Positions 1 to 6,957 of a stretch of DNA of 16,476 nt are shown in pieces. The notes under the pieces were generated by a model. It saw only the letters and a list, made by a program, of their open reading frames with translations, searched no databases and was not told the DNA's origin. This stretch comes from an uncultured Eubacteriales bacterium (GTDB lineage Bacteria > Bacillota > Clostridia > Christensenellales > UBA1242), in assembly GCA_900556185.1 (NCBI GenBank), contig USNN01000014.1, forward strand, positions 1 through 16,476, written 5' to 3'. The position numbers were made by a program, and so were the translations under genes. Every line of letters begins with the position of its first letter. Position 1 is the first letter of the stretch.

Positions 1-702
1 AAACATAGTATTATTAACTCTATGATGTCCATAGATAATATTATTTTTATCAGTTAAATTTTTATTATTTCTATAATCTAAAAATACCCATCCTGCATTA
101 TTATAACTTTTATCAAAAGAATGATGTAAGTAATAATCATTATCACTAGATTTTACAAATGGATAATTAATATTAGTGTTATTTACATTTAGCCAACCAA
201 TTGTATCATTATTTTTTTCTTTTAGTTTTTCCTTTATGTATGGTGGTAGTGGCATCTCACCAATTCTATCCAACTCGGCTTCCATAGGTTCACCTGTTTT
301 AACTGTAAACAATATTTCTCTTTCGCCAGTTTCGTTTATAGATTTAACTACGCCTGTTAGGTTATCACTAAACTGTAGTTCCGCACCCACCTTAAACTTT
401 TTACCTGGCTTAACTAGGCAACTATAATCGTTTAGCCCTAACTTTTTAAGTAGTAGTATTTCTACCACTTCGTCTGGCTTGTCTACTCTATGCCCATACA
501 CTCTTGCAGGTATAACTTTGCTTTTATTTAACACTAGCACATCGTTTGGTGTTAGGTAGTCTATAATATCATAAAAATGTTTATGTTCTATTTCACCAGT
601 CTTTTGATTATACACAAGCATCCTAGAATGGTCCCTTGGCTCTACTGGTGTTTGTGCTATTCTATCTTCTGGTAAATAATAATAAAAATCACTTGTTTTC
701 AT
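1..702 (-). CDS. queA: QueA N-terminal half fused in frame to class B sortase (partial at window edge)
   Basis: An open frame of 234 codons runs from ATG at 702 to the window edge with no stop. Residues 1 to about 170 read as S-adenosylmethionine:tRNA ribosyltransferase-isomerase, which makes epoxyqueuosine in tRNA: MKTSDFYYYLPEDRIAQTP, the DHSRMLV segment, DVLVLNKSKVIPAR, and GEMPLPPYIKEKL. In a normal QueA this is followed by the ERYQTVYA and GSAAAPTAGLHF region. Here, after KEKNN, it continues as a class B sortase: DTIGWLNV, NINYPFVK, DNDYYLHHSFDKSYN, GWVFLDYRN and IIYGHHRVNNTMF, with the probable catalytic His at residue 226. The sortase Cys and Arg lie beyond the window. SD AGGAG sits 5 nt before the ATG. 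Position next to ruvB-ruvA-ruvC is the usual queA location, so the QueA half is native. The sortase half is far more AT-rich. A protein with only half of QueA should not catalyse the QueA reaction. It may be a true rearrangement or an assembly chimera. Confidence 0.85.
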   Translation of the reverse strand, partial: MKTSDFYYYLPEDRIAQTPVEPRDHSRMLVYNQKTGEIEHKHFYDIIDYLTPNDVLVLNKSKVIPARVYGHRVDKPDEVVEILLLKKLGLNDYSCLVKPGKKFKVGAELQFSDNLTGVVKSINETGEREILFTVKTGEPMEAELDRIGEMPLPPYIKEKLKEKNNDTIGWLNVNNTNINYPFVKSSDNDYYLHHSFDKSYNNAGWVFLDYRNNKNLTDKNNIIYGHHRVNNTMF

Positions 703-720
703 TTTTTCTCCTATCGCTGT

Positions 721-749
721 ATTATACAATACATTTGCAAATTAATCAA
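721..749 (-). promoter_or_regulatory. Promoter of the queA-headed gene
   Basis: On the minus strand TTGATT (749-744) and a perfect TATAAT (726-721) are separated by 17 nt. The start codon at 702 is close, so the 5' UTR would be only about a dozen bases and holds little more than the SD. It lies directly downstream of a terminator, which supports independent transcription of this gene from the ruv operon. Confidence 0.7.
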
Positions 750-751
750 TA

Positions 752-784
752 CAAAAAACAAAGGACGGTGTGTTATTCCGCCCC
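752..784 (-). terminator. Rho-independent terminator of the ruv operon
   Basis: Minus-strand hairpin with arms GGGGCGG (784-778) and CCGTCCT (768-762), including two G-T wobbles, and a 9-nt loop. It is followed by a T-rich tract interrupted by one G. It lies just after the stop of the DUF202-like gene. Confidence 0.7.
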
Positions 785-791
785 TATAAAA

Positions 792-1103
792 TTATTTATT
801 TTTGTTATGTTCCTTTTCTTCTAGTATAAGGTCTTTAATTACATCTTTAATAGACCTTTGCACTAATACAAAATCTATTACCCCAAACACTAAAAATAGA
901 ACCGCTACGCTTAACATAATAATGCTAGCTACATCTAGTTTGCTATCTACTATCTTTAGATACGCTAGTGCTAAACTTAGAAACACACACGCAGTGCTTA
1001 CATAACTAAGAAAAGTCCTTCTAGATGCCATTTTGGTTTGGTTTATAGAAAGTTTTGTTCTCTTTAATGATAGGTCGGTGCTTAGTTCGTTATTATTATC
1101 CAT
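792..1103 (-). CDS. Small two-helix membrane protein, DUF202/YidH-like
   Basis: A 103-residue protein with a charged, Asn-rich N-terminus (1-29), two hydrophobic segments (about 31-50 and 58-80) and a charged Lys/Glu-rich tail. The RRTFLSYVSTA stretch entering the first helix and the RSIKDVIKD stretch after the second resemble DUF202 (YidH-type) inner-membrane proteins, a family with no settled biochemical role. Length is normal for that family. SD AGGAG lies 6-7 nt before the ATG. It starts 10 nt after the stop of the AlkD-like gene and is the last gene of the ruv operon, directly before the terminator. The DUF202 assignment rests on pattern similarity only. The membrane topology is more certain than the family. 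Confidence 0.6.
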   Translation of the reverse strand: MDNNNELSTDLSLKRTKLSINQTKMASRRTFLSYVSTACVFLSLALAYLKIVDSKLDVASIIMLSVAVLFLVFGVIDFVLVQRSIKDVIKDLILEEKEHNKNK

Positions 1104-1113
1104 TTGTATTCTC

Positions 1114-1827
1114 CTATTTTATCCTATATTGTTTTAATAGTTCTTTAGTTTCATTTGATACCCTATAACTATCACGGCACTTGCTTATTGCCTTGTTTTG
1201 AACAAATTTTGTATAGCACTTCTTTTTAATTTCGGCGATGCCTCTATTCTCGTATTTTGCCACAATCTCTGCAAGTGTCCACGCTACCATCATATCCACA
1301 TAATATGCGTGATTAGTTATACTCTCTAGTAAGGCTATAATTCTATCTATATACTGGTCGCTTAGTGCGTATTGAAATAATAGAATAAGCCCAAGCCTTG
1401 CTTCAAACTCTTTATTAGACTTTGCTAAAGTTTCACATTTTTTATAGTCGTCTTCCGTAAAGCCATTTTTAAAACCTAACATATTAGCCGACATACTATC
1501 TGTTAACGCCCATGTATCTATTTTAGACTTATATATATCTATAAGTTCCCACATCTTAGTTTTGTCTTTTATTCTGCCAATAACCAAGCCTTGAATCATT
1601 ATATCTTCGTAATACTCGTTGGTTGAATATTTATATAACCCTAAGTAGCCGTCCTTTGCAATCTCTTTACTTAAGTTTCGTAACGTCTGCATTTTTATGT
1701 TAATTATTTTATAGTTTGAGTTTATTATTCTACTGTGGCGTTCTTCATCTATGGGACTTGCAGTTATTTTTAAAGAGTTAAGATATTTTAGATAGTTTAA
1801 GTATTCTTCTTTTGTTTCTACTCTCAT
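1114..1827 (-). CDS. AlkD-like DNA alkylation repair glycosylase (HEAT-like repeats)
   Basis: A 237-residue helical protein resembling the AlkC/AlkD family, which excises cationic N3- and N7-alkylpurines without base flipping. KMQTLRNLSKEIAK near residue 45 is the characteristic family opening. The Trp and Asp that frame the AlkD active site, four residues apart (Trp109 and Asp113 in Bacillus cereus AlkD), fit W106 and D110 in TWALTD. The later Arg and Trp fit R144 and W183 (FEARLGL, VAWTLAE). Length matches the family. The start codon overlaps the ruvB stop by one base (TAATG), which implies translational coupling and co-expression with the Holliday-junction machinery. The residue matches come from memory of AlkD, not from an alignment program. 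Confidence 0.8.
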   Translation of the reverse strand: MRVETKEEYLNYLKYLNSLKITASPIDEERHSRIINSNYKIINIKMQTLRNLSKEIAKDGYLGLYKYSTNEYYEDIMIQGLVIGRIKDKTKMWELIDIYKSKIDTWALTDSMSANMLGFKNGFTEDDYKKCETLAKSNKEFEARLGLILLFQYALSDQYIDRIIALLESITNHAYYVDMMVAWTLAEIVAKYENRGIAEIKKKCYTKFVQNKAISKCRDSYRVSNETKELLKQYRIK

Positions 1828-2873
1828 TAATCTTTCTTCCCGTTTGGTGCGGTTCCGTTTTGAGGGATATATTTTTCGCCTATATGGTTATATGCTGGCT
1901 CTAGTGCAATTCTGCCTCTTGGGGTTCGTGCTATAAAACCAATTTGTAATAAATATGGTTCGTATACATCCTCTATAGTAGCCGATTCTTCACCCGTCAT
2001 AGCAGAAAGGGTATCTAGACCAACTGGACCACCATTAAATCTTTTTATAATAGTTTCTAATATTCTTCTATCCACAAAGTCTAGCCCTAGGTCGTCTATT
2101 TCCATTCTAACCAAAGCTTTATCCGCCATCTCTTTTGTTATAGTGTCGGTGCCTTCATTATCCGCAAAGTCCCGCACCCTTTTTAATACTCTATTGGCAA
2201 TTCTTGGAGTGCCACGACTTCGCCTTGCAATTTCAACAGCTGCATCTTCATTAATTTTAATATTCAATATACTTGCACTACGCTTAACTATGGTTGCCAG
2301 TTCTTCTGGGGTATATAATTCTAGTCTGCATAACACGCCAAAACGGTCCCTTAGTGGGCTAGATAACATTCCTGCCTTTGTGGTAGCACCAATTAAGGTA
2401 AAGTGTGGCAAATTAAGCCTCATACTTCTCGCACTTGGACCTTTGCCAATAATAAAGTCTAGTGCGTAGTCTTCCATTGCTGGGTAAAGAATTTCTTCTA
2501 CTGAGTGATTTAGCCTATGAATTTCGTCTATAAACAATACATCATTTTCATTTAGGTTTGTTAAGATTGCCGCTAAGTCGCCTGCTTTTTCGATAGCTGG
2601 ACCCGAGGTTAACCTTAGTTGCACACCTAGTTCGTTTGCAATAACATTACTAAGTGTGGTTTTGCCTAACCCTGGTGGACCATACAACAATACGTGGTCT
2701 AAACTTTCGTGTCGTTTCTTGGCAGCATTAATATACACCTTTAAGTTTTCTTTTACCTTAACCTGACCCACATAATCGTCCATAGTTTTGGGTCTTAAAC
2801 TTACTTCGGTTTCTACGTCTTCACTTATCATACTGCTAGAAACAAATCTTTCTACATCATCAAAGCCTTCCAT
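1827..2873 (-). CDS. ruvB: Holliday junction branch migration ATPase RuvB
   Basis: A 348-residue AAA+ motor of the RuvABC resolvasome that drives branch migration of Holliday junctions. Visible features are the N-terminal SLRPKTMDDYVGQ segment, Walker A GPPGLGKTT (65-73), Walker B VLFIDEIH (112-119), sensor GATTK (162-166), an arginine-finger candidate in LRDRFG (174-179), and the C-terminal winged helix with GGPVGLDTLSA, YEPYLLQIGF and RTPRGR. Length is typical. It begins ten bases after the ruvA stop with SD AGGAG, and its stop overlaps the start of the AlkD-like gene. All functional motifs look intact. Confidence 0.97.
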   Translation of the reverse strand: MEGFDDVERFVSSSMISEDVETEVSLRPKTMDDYVGQVKVKENLKVYINAAKKRHESLDHVLLYGPPGLGKTTLSNVIANELGVQLRLTSGPAIEKAGDLAAILTNLNENDVLFIDEIHRLNHSVEEILYPAMEDYALDFIIGKGPSARSMRLNLPHFTLIGATTKAGMLSSPLRDRFGVLCRLELYTPEELATIVKRSASILNIKINEDAAVEIARRSRGTPRIANRVLKRVRDFADNEGTDTITKEMADKALVRMEIDDLGLDFVDRRILETIIKRFNGGPVGLDTLSAMTGEESATIEDVYEPYLLQIGFIARTPRGRIALEPAYNHIGEKYIPQNGTAPNGKKD

Positions 2874-2882
2874 AACCTTCTC

Positions 2883-3482
2883 CTATCGTGCCATATCTTT
2901 TAAGCACTTTTTAATAATCTGTTCTGCGGTGTCGCCTTCTTTGGCTTGCTTGGTTGCAAGTTTCATGGCTTCGCCTGCTGTAAAGCCTAAACTCATTAGT
3001 GCGTTAGATGCGTCTTCAATTGCACTTTGGTCTATACCCGCAATAGCACCCATTTCTAGTGGTAACTTAGCACCTGCTATTGAACCAACCTTTTCACGAA
3101 GTTCTAATATAATCTTCTCGGCTGTCTTTTTACCAAGACCTTTAACTTTGGCTAGCATTTTAGAGTCTTCGGTTGCAATTGCCAAACATAGGTCTTCTAC
3201 ACTAATATTAGACAAAATGGTTATTGCTAGTTTTGGTCCCACACCCGATACGGTAATAAGTTTTAAAAACAAGTCTTTTTCTGGCAAGTTTTTAAACCCC
3301 ATTAAACTAACTCCGTCTTCAGATACTTTTAAGTAGGTTGGTATAGTAACTTCACTGTCGTCTTTACCGAACTCAAATACCGCACCCATTGTGGCTATCA
3401 TCTCGTAGCCTAAGCCATTACTTTCTACCACTAAATAATTTTCGCCTTTTGTAGTAACTTTTCCTTTTATATATGCTATCAC
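2883..3482 (-). CDS. ruvA: Holliday junction recognition protein RuvA
   Basis: A 199-residue protein that binds four-way junctions as a tetramer and loads RuvB. It has the N-terminal OB fold (MIAYIKGKV to about 65), two helix-hairpin-helix motifs (VSGVGPKLA near 78-86 and VKGLGKKTA near 113-121), an acidic, Ala-rich linker, and a C-terminal RuvB-binding domain (EDASNALMSLGFT). The start is GTG at 3482, preceded by GAGG about 8 nt upstream, which lies in the last codons of ruvC. The ruvC stop is only two bases before it, so translation is probably coupled. Confidence 0.95.
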   Translation of the reverse strand: MIAYIKGKVTTKGENYLVVESNGLGYEMIATMGAVFEFGKDDSEVTIPTYLKVSEDGVSLMGFKNLPEKDLFLKLITVSGVGPKLAITILSNISVEDLCLAIATEDSKMLAKVKGLGKKTAEKIILELREKVGSIAGAKLPLEMGAIAGIDQSAIEDASNALMSLGFTAGEAMKLATKQAKEGDTAEQIIKKCLKDMAR

Positions 3483-3484
3483 TA

Positions 3485-4039
3485 TTATTTCCTCTTTCTT
3501 GAATACATTGTTTTATTGTAATAATCGCCACCACTACGAATGGTATCCATAGCAGTGCCTGCCATAAACTTATTTGTTTGTGCGTGGCAAAGTGCCGCTG
3601 CTAATGCGTCCGCTGCGTCATCTGGCTTTGGTATGCCCTTTAACCCAAGAATGGCAACCGTCATATATTGAACCTGCTTTTTTTCGGCTCTGCCATTACC
3701 CGTTATGGCTTGCTTTATTTGAAGGGGCGTATATTCATATAGGTTTCCGCACTCCTCAACCGCTGTTAATAATATTACACCTCTTGCCTCGGCGACTGCA
3801 ATACCTGTGGTGATATTATTGTTAAAAAACAATTCTTCCACCGATATTTCATCTGGTTTATATTTGTGTATTAATGATTTCATACCTTCGGCTATCATTT
3901 TAAGTCGTATTGGAAGACTTTCTTCTTTTGGAGTATCTATTGTGCCGTAGTCTATAACTCTGCACTTGCCTTTATTGTCTTTTTCAATAACTCCATAACC
4001 AACTATTGCATAGCCTGGGTCTATACCTAAAATTATCAT
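3485..4039 (-). CDS. ruvC: Crossover junction endodeoxyribonuclease RuvC
   Basis: A 184-residue Holliday-junction resolvase with an RNase H-like fold. The acidic catalytic set is present: D7 in GIDPG, E68 in VEEL, and D141 and D144 in DDAADALA. The FFNNN segment and the TPLQIKQAITGNGRAEK loop are also family-typical. The C-terminal tail after CHAQTN is about 28 residues and basic. It is the first gene of the ruvC-ruvA-ruvB-alkD-like-DUF202 operon. There is no SD: the six bases before ATG are TAATTT and come directly after the -10 box, so the mRNA should begin at or next to the start codon. Confidence 0.95.
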   Translation of the reverse strand: MIILGIDPGYAIVGYGVIEKDNKGKCRVIDYGTIDTPKEESLPIRLKMIAEGMKSLIHKYKPDEISVEELFFNNNITTGIAVAEARGVILLTAVEECGNLYEYTPLQIKQAITGNGRAEKKQVQYMTVAILGLKGIPKPDDAADALAAALCHAQTNKFMAGTAMDTIRSGGDYYNKTMYSRKRK

Positions 4040-4045
4040 AAATTA

Positions 4046-4075
4046 ATTGTAGCACGAACCCTATCAATTTGTCAA
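4046..4075 (-). promoter_or_regulatory. Promoter of the ruv operon (leaderless geometry)
   Basis: TTGACA (4075-4070) and TACAAT (4051-4046) are separated by 18 nt, with an extended TG one base before the -10. The start codon of ruvC begins six bases after the -10, so the expected +1 coincides with the A of ATG. The -35 box overlaps the T-run of the upstream exonuclease terminator. Confidence 0.75.
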
Positions 4076-4103
4076 AAAAATAGCAAGCGAATATTTCACC
4101 TGC
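4074..4103 (-). terminator. Terminator of the exonuclease gene
   Basis: Minus-strand hairpin GCAGGTGAA (4103-4095), loop ATA, TTCGCTTGC (4091-4083), nine pairs with two G-T wobbles. It is followed by TATTTTTTT. It sits about 40 nt after the exonuclease stop. Confidence 0.75.
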
Positions 4104-4141
4104 CATTATTTTTGTGCGTAGGTTTACTTAGTTGGCTAATG

Positions 4142-4966
4142 TTAAAGATTGCTGGTTACTCTTTTAATTAGTTCTAATACTTTAAAATTTTTAAAGTTAG
4201 AACTATCTATATTATAGTTACCCAACTGGTAATTGGCTTTATTTATATTTTTATTTGGTAATTCTATTAGGCTTAGGTTTGATTTTATTATGGGTAGATT
4301 ATTGTTGTATATTGCACTATATTTATCCAAATAATTATGCTTAATTGAGTTTATAATGTGTTTTGCTGTTACCGCACCCACTTTATAAATTCCTTTAATG
4401 TTGTCCGCTTTGTCACCAGTTAATGCTTTAAACAAAGCGTAGTCAGTCGGCAATATACCAAATTTATTCGTTATGTAGTCTGTATCTATAATTACGGTTT
4501 GTTTACCCCGATACCTAATAATTTTTATTTTATTATTCACAAGTTGATAAAAATCGGTGTCGGTTGACGATATATACACTTCACCGCTATATTTTTCTGC
4601 AATGATACTTATATAGTCGTCACATTCTATTGTGTCAGTTTCAACCAATTTAATATTTAATTCTGTTAAAACTGCCTTAATATATTTTAGTTGGGTGAAT
4701 GGGTTTTCGTTATCTGAAAGTGAACTATAATCTGCTTGGCGGTTTGCTTTGTATTCGGGTGCGGGTCTTATGGTTTTAGAGTTCTCACCATCAAACACGA
4801 CTAAGCAGTCATCCGCTTTAAGGTATTTTATAATTTTAACAACCGTGCCAACAAAACCCACTGTGCCCGTAATATCTTGTTCTGTGTCATTATAAAAAGG
4901 GAAAGGCATCCCGAAAAACATTTTAAATAATAGGTTATGCCCATCAATTAGCAATAATTTTTTCAT
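4142..4966 (-). CDS. Stand-alone 5'-3' exonuclease / flap endonuclease (Pol I N-domain family)
   Basis: A 274-residue protein of the PIN/FEN nuclease family, like the N-terminal domain of DNA polymerase I or the free-standing B. subtilis YpcP. Metal ligands appear in order: D8 (LLIDGHN), D59 (VVFDG), E114, D116 and D117 (ECDD), D136 and D138 (STDTDF), and D185 and D188 (LTGDKADNI). A helix-hairpin-helix GIYKVGAVTAKHI follows near 192-204. There is no polymerase domain; the protein ends soon after the nuclease fold. The start chosen is ATG at 4966 with SD AGGAG 5 nt upstream. An upstream ATG would extend the frame through a terminator into the yebC end and is rejected. It probably removes RNA primers or flaps in replication and repair. 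Its own terminator makes it a monocistronic unit. Confidence 0.88.
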   Translation of the reverse strand: MKKLLLIDGHNLLFKMFFGMPFPFYNDTEQDITGTVGFVGTVVKIIKYLKADDCLVVFDGENSKTIRPAPEYKANRQADYSSLSDNENPFTQLKYIKAVLTELNIKLVETDTIECDDYISIIAEKYSGEVYISSTDTDFYQLVNNKIKIIRYRGKQTVIIDTDYITNKFGILPTDYALFKALTGDKADNIKGIYKVGAVTAKHIINSIKHNYLDKYSAIYNNNLPIIKSNLSLIELPNKNINKANYQLGNYNIDSSNFKNFKVLELIKRVTSNL

Positions 4967-4979
4967 ACACTCTCCTTTT

Positions 4980-4985
4980 ATTATA
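4980..4985 (-). promoter_or_regulatory. Candidate -10 box of the exonuclease gene
   Basis: A perfect TATAAT lies 13 bases before the start codon. No convincing -35 exists at 17 nt; T-rich sequence of the upstream terminator occupies that place. The resulting leader would hardly contain more than the SD. Tentative. Confidence 0.4.
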
Positions 4986-5001
4986 ATTCCATAAACACAA
5001 T

Positions 5002-5044
5002 AAAAAAGCAAGCAATTTAACAAATTATTGTTAATTCGCTTGCT
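5002..5044 (-). terminator. Terminator of the infC-rpmI-rplT-methylase-yebC operon
   Basis: Long minus-strand hairpin with arms AGCAAGCGAATTAACA (5044-5029) and TGTTAAATTGCTTGCT (5022-5007). There are sixteen pairs, with one mismatch and one wobble, and a T6 tract follows. It begins about ten bases after the yebC stop. Confidence 0.88.
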
Positions 5045-5054
5045 GGGTTTTATA

Positions 5055-5777
5055 TTAAAAATCGCCGTTATGATATACGTTTTGAACATCATCTAGGTCT
5101 TCTAGTGCGTCTACAAGTTTGGTTAGTGTTTCGGCTTGAGACTCTGTTGGTGTTACATAGTTATTAGGAACCATTTCAACTTCGGCTTGAACTGGGGTTA
5201 TGCCAGCATTTTTAAATGCGTCTACCACAGCGTGAAGGTTGTTTGGTTCGGTTAAAACTACAAAACCATCGTCTTCGGCTTGAACATCTTCCGCACCCGC
5301 TTCTATTGCAATTTCAAAAACTTTGTCTTCGGTTAAAGAACCATCGTTTTCTAGAGCAATAACGCCTTTTCGTTCAAACATAAATGATACGCTTCCGCTT
5401 GTTCCCAAACTTCCGTTATGTTTATCAAATGCGTGGCGAACATCGCCTGCGGTTCGGTTTTTATTATCACTTAAACACTCTACAATAAATGCAACGCCTG
5501 CTGGACCATATCCTTCGTATGTGATAGAATCATAGTTTACGTTATTTATATCGCCTGCTGCCTTTTTGATACTACGTTGAATATTATCATTAGGCATATT
5601 GTTGCTTCTTGCTTTTGCAATGACATCAGCTAGTCTTGAGTTTATAGCCGGGTCAGCGCCACCTGCTTTAACTGCTACAGAGATTTCTCTGCCAATTTTG
5701 GTGAATACGCTTGCTCTTTTTGCGTCTGCTTTGTTTTTAGTTGCTTGAATATTGTGCCATTTTGAATGTCCGCTCAT
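5055..5777 (-). CDS. yebC: YebC/PmpR family protein
   Basis: A 240-residue protein with the family signature at the N-terminus (MSGHSKWHNIQATKNKADA), then the FTKIGREI and MPNDNIQRSIKKA helices, the YEGYGPAGVAFIVE strand, NRTAGDVRHAFDKHNG and the C-terminal LEDLDDVQNVYHN. Members were long annotated as transcriptional regulators; bacterial YebC and mitochondrial TACO1 have also been linked to translation of difficult proline-rich sequences. That role would fit its place at the end of an operon of ribosomal proteins, IF3 and an RNA methylase. SD AAGGAG is upstream of ATG 5777. Length and motifs are normal. Confidence 0.93.
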   Translation of the reverse strand: MSGHSKWHNIQATKNKADAKRASVFTKIGREISVAVKAGGADPAINSRLADVIAKARSNNMPNDNIQRSIKKAAGDINNVNYDSITYEGYGPAGVAFIVECLSDNKNRTAGDVRHAFDKHNGSLGTSGSVSFMFERKGVIALENDGSLTEDKVFEIAIEAGAEDVQAEDDGFVVLTEPNNLHAVVDAFKNAGITPVQAEVEMVPNNYVTPTESQAETLTKLVDALEDLDDVQNVYHNGDF

Positions 5778-5804
5778 ACCTTTCTCCTTTATTTTATTCC
5801 CCGA

Positions 5805-6572
5805 TTATTTTCCCTTTTTGTTTGTTAAATTAAACATTATTATGCTTGCACTAACACCTGCGTTTAATGATTCTACATTATTTAGCATTGGTATTGCGAT
5901 TGTTTTTGTGGCTATGGTTTTAAACTCTTTAGAAACACCGTTGCCTTCGTTACCAATAATTAGTGCGTAAGGATAATTTATGTTGCAATTAGGGTTGAAG
6001 ATATCTATTCCGCCCATATCTGCAACTAAAATTTCATAGCCATTATTTTTAACAAAATCTATAAATTCTGGCTTTTTGATTGTATGAAAATTTGCGTCAA
6101 ATATAGTTCCGCTTGCACTTCGAATGGTTTTTGCGTTGTATGGGTCCACCGAATCTATTAAAACAATTTCTGTATGCCCGCTTGCAACCGCCGACCTTAT
6201 TATTGTGCCAAGGTTGCCTGGGTCCTGCAAATGGTCTAAAACAAGTAAATTATCTGTAGACTCTAGTGGTTTTTCTTTAGTGATATTTATGCACGCCATA
6301 ATTTCTTGAGGTGTTATGGTTGATGATAATGACCTAAATATTTCTGGTGTAACTACTATAATTTTGCTATTATATTCCGATAGGCTTTCTAGCACTTCTT
6401 GGTTATCATTTGAAATAATTAAATATTCAACAAGGCCTGTTCGCTTTAAGGCTTCTAAAACCACCTTATTGCCCTCAAGTAGGCATAAACCGAACTGCTC
6501 TCGGTATTTTTTTACCGAGAGCGAGCGTAATTTTTTTATTAAGGAATTATCTAAACTTGTGATAATTTTCAT
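5805..6572 (-). CDS. SpoU/TrmH-family 2'-O-ribose RNA methyltransferase
   Basis: A 255-residue SPOUT methyltransferase that uses S-adenosylmethionine to methylate a ribose in rRNA or tRNA. The N-terminal substrate-binding domain (1 to about 100) contains LCLLEGNKVVLEAL. The knot domain holds motif 1 DPGNLGTIIRSA (118-129), motif 2 LIIGNEGNGV (204-213) and motif 3 IPMLNNVESLNAGVSASI (227-244). Overall it resembles the YsgA/RlmB type that often follows rplT in Firmicutes; the exact target base cannot be told from the sequence. It starts 15 nt after rplT and is followed closely by yebC. A perfect 10-bp inverted repeat lies in codons for residues 17-25. Confidence 0.9.
   Translation of the reverse strand: MKIITSLDNSLIKKLRSLSVKKYREQFGLCLLEGNKVVLEALKRTGLVEYLIISNDNQEVLESLSEYNSKIIVVTPEIFRSLSSTITPQEIMACINITKEKPLESTDNLLVLDHLQDPGNLGTIIRSAVASGHTEIVLIDSVDPYNAKTIRSASGTIFDANFHTIKKPEFIDFVKNNGYEILVADMGGIDIFNPNCNINYPYALIIGNEGNGVSKEFKTIATKTIAIPMLNNVESLNAGVSASIIMFNLTNKKGK
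6497..6522. repeat. Perfect 10-bp inverted repeat inside a coding region
   Basis: GCTCTCGGTA (6497-6506), TTTTTT, TACCGAGAGC (6513-6522). It is a GC-rich stem with a six-base homopolymer loop, inside the methyltransferase frame about 50-75 bases after its start codon. It could form a hairpin on either strand, and neither side is followed directly by a T-run. Confidence 0.85.
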
Positions 6573-6587
6573 ACTTTTTCCTATAAA

Positions 6588-6944
6588 CTATTTTGCTAAT
6601 GCTTTTTTAGCTTGTTCAGCGATAGATGCAAAAGTTGCTTTATCAGATATAGCAAGTTCGCTTAGTGTCTTTCTGTTTAGTTCGATACCAGCTTTCTTAA
6701 CTCCGTCCATAAACTTGCTGTAGCTTAAGCCATTAACTCTTGCTTCTGCATTAATTCTAGCAATCCAAAGATTTCTAAAATCTCTTTTCTTGTTCTTTCT
6801 GCCAACATAAGCATATTGACCAGACTTCATTAATTGTTGTTTTGCTAAAGTATATAATTTAGACTTAGAACCACGATAGCCCTTTGCTGATTTAAATACT
6901 TTAATTCTTTTCTTATGTGCGTTAACGCCTCTTTTAATTCTCAT
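6588..6944 (-). CDS. rplT: 50S ribosomal protein L20
   Basis: A 118-residue protein, the usual length. MRIKRGVNAHKKRIKVFKSA, KGYRGSKSKLYTLAKQQLMKS, the RKNKKRDFRNLWIARINA core and the C-terminal NRKTLSELAISD are diagnostic. L20 binds 23S rRNA early in 50S assembly. In Firmicutes it represses its own operon by binding the infC leader. SD AGGGGG precedes ATG 6944, and it sits 13 nt after rpmI in the conserved infC-rpmI-rplT order. Confidence 0.97.
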   Translation of the reverse strand: MRIKRGVNAHKKRIKVFKSAKGYRGSKSKLYTLAKQQLMKSGQYAYVGRKNKKRDFRNLWIARINAEARVNGLSYSKFMDGVKKAGIELNRKTLSELAISDKATFASIAEQAKKALAK

Positions 6945-6957
6945 TGATACTTACCCC

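Noticed and set aside
176..427. Plus-strand open frame over the left end, together with other plus-strand frames across the window
   Set aside because: They lie opposite minus-strand genes with clear motifs, lack SD sites, and have low-complexity Ser/Leu/Ile-rich translations typical of antisense shadows.
4040..4141. Small gene between the exonuclease and ruvC
   Set aside because: The space is fully explained by the exonuclease terminator and the ruvC promoter; no coding frame with an SD is present.
4967..5092. N-terminal extension of the exonuclease to an upstream ATG
   Set aside because: It would translate through the yebC terminator and overlap the yebC end. The ATG at 4966 has a proper SD and the conserved LLIDGHN start.
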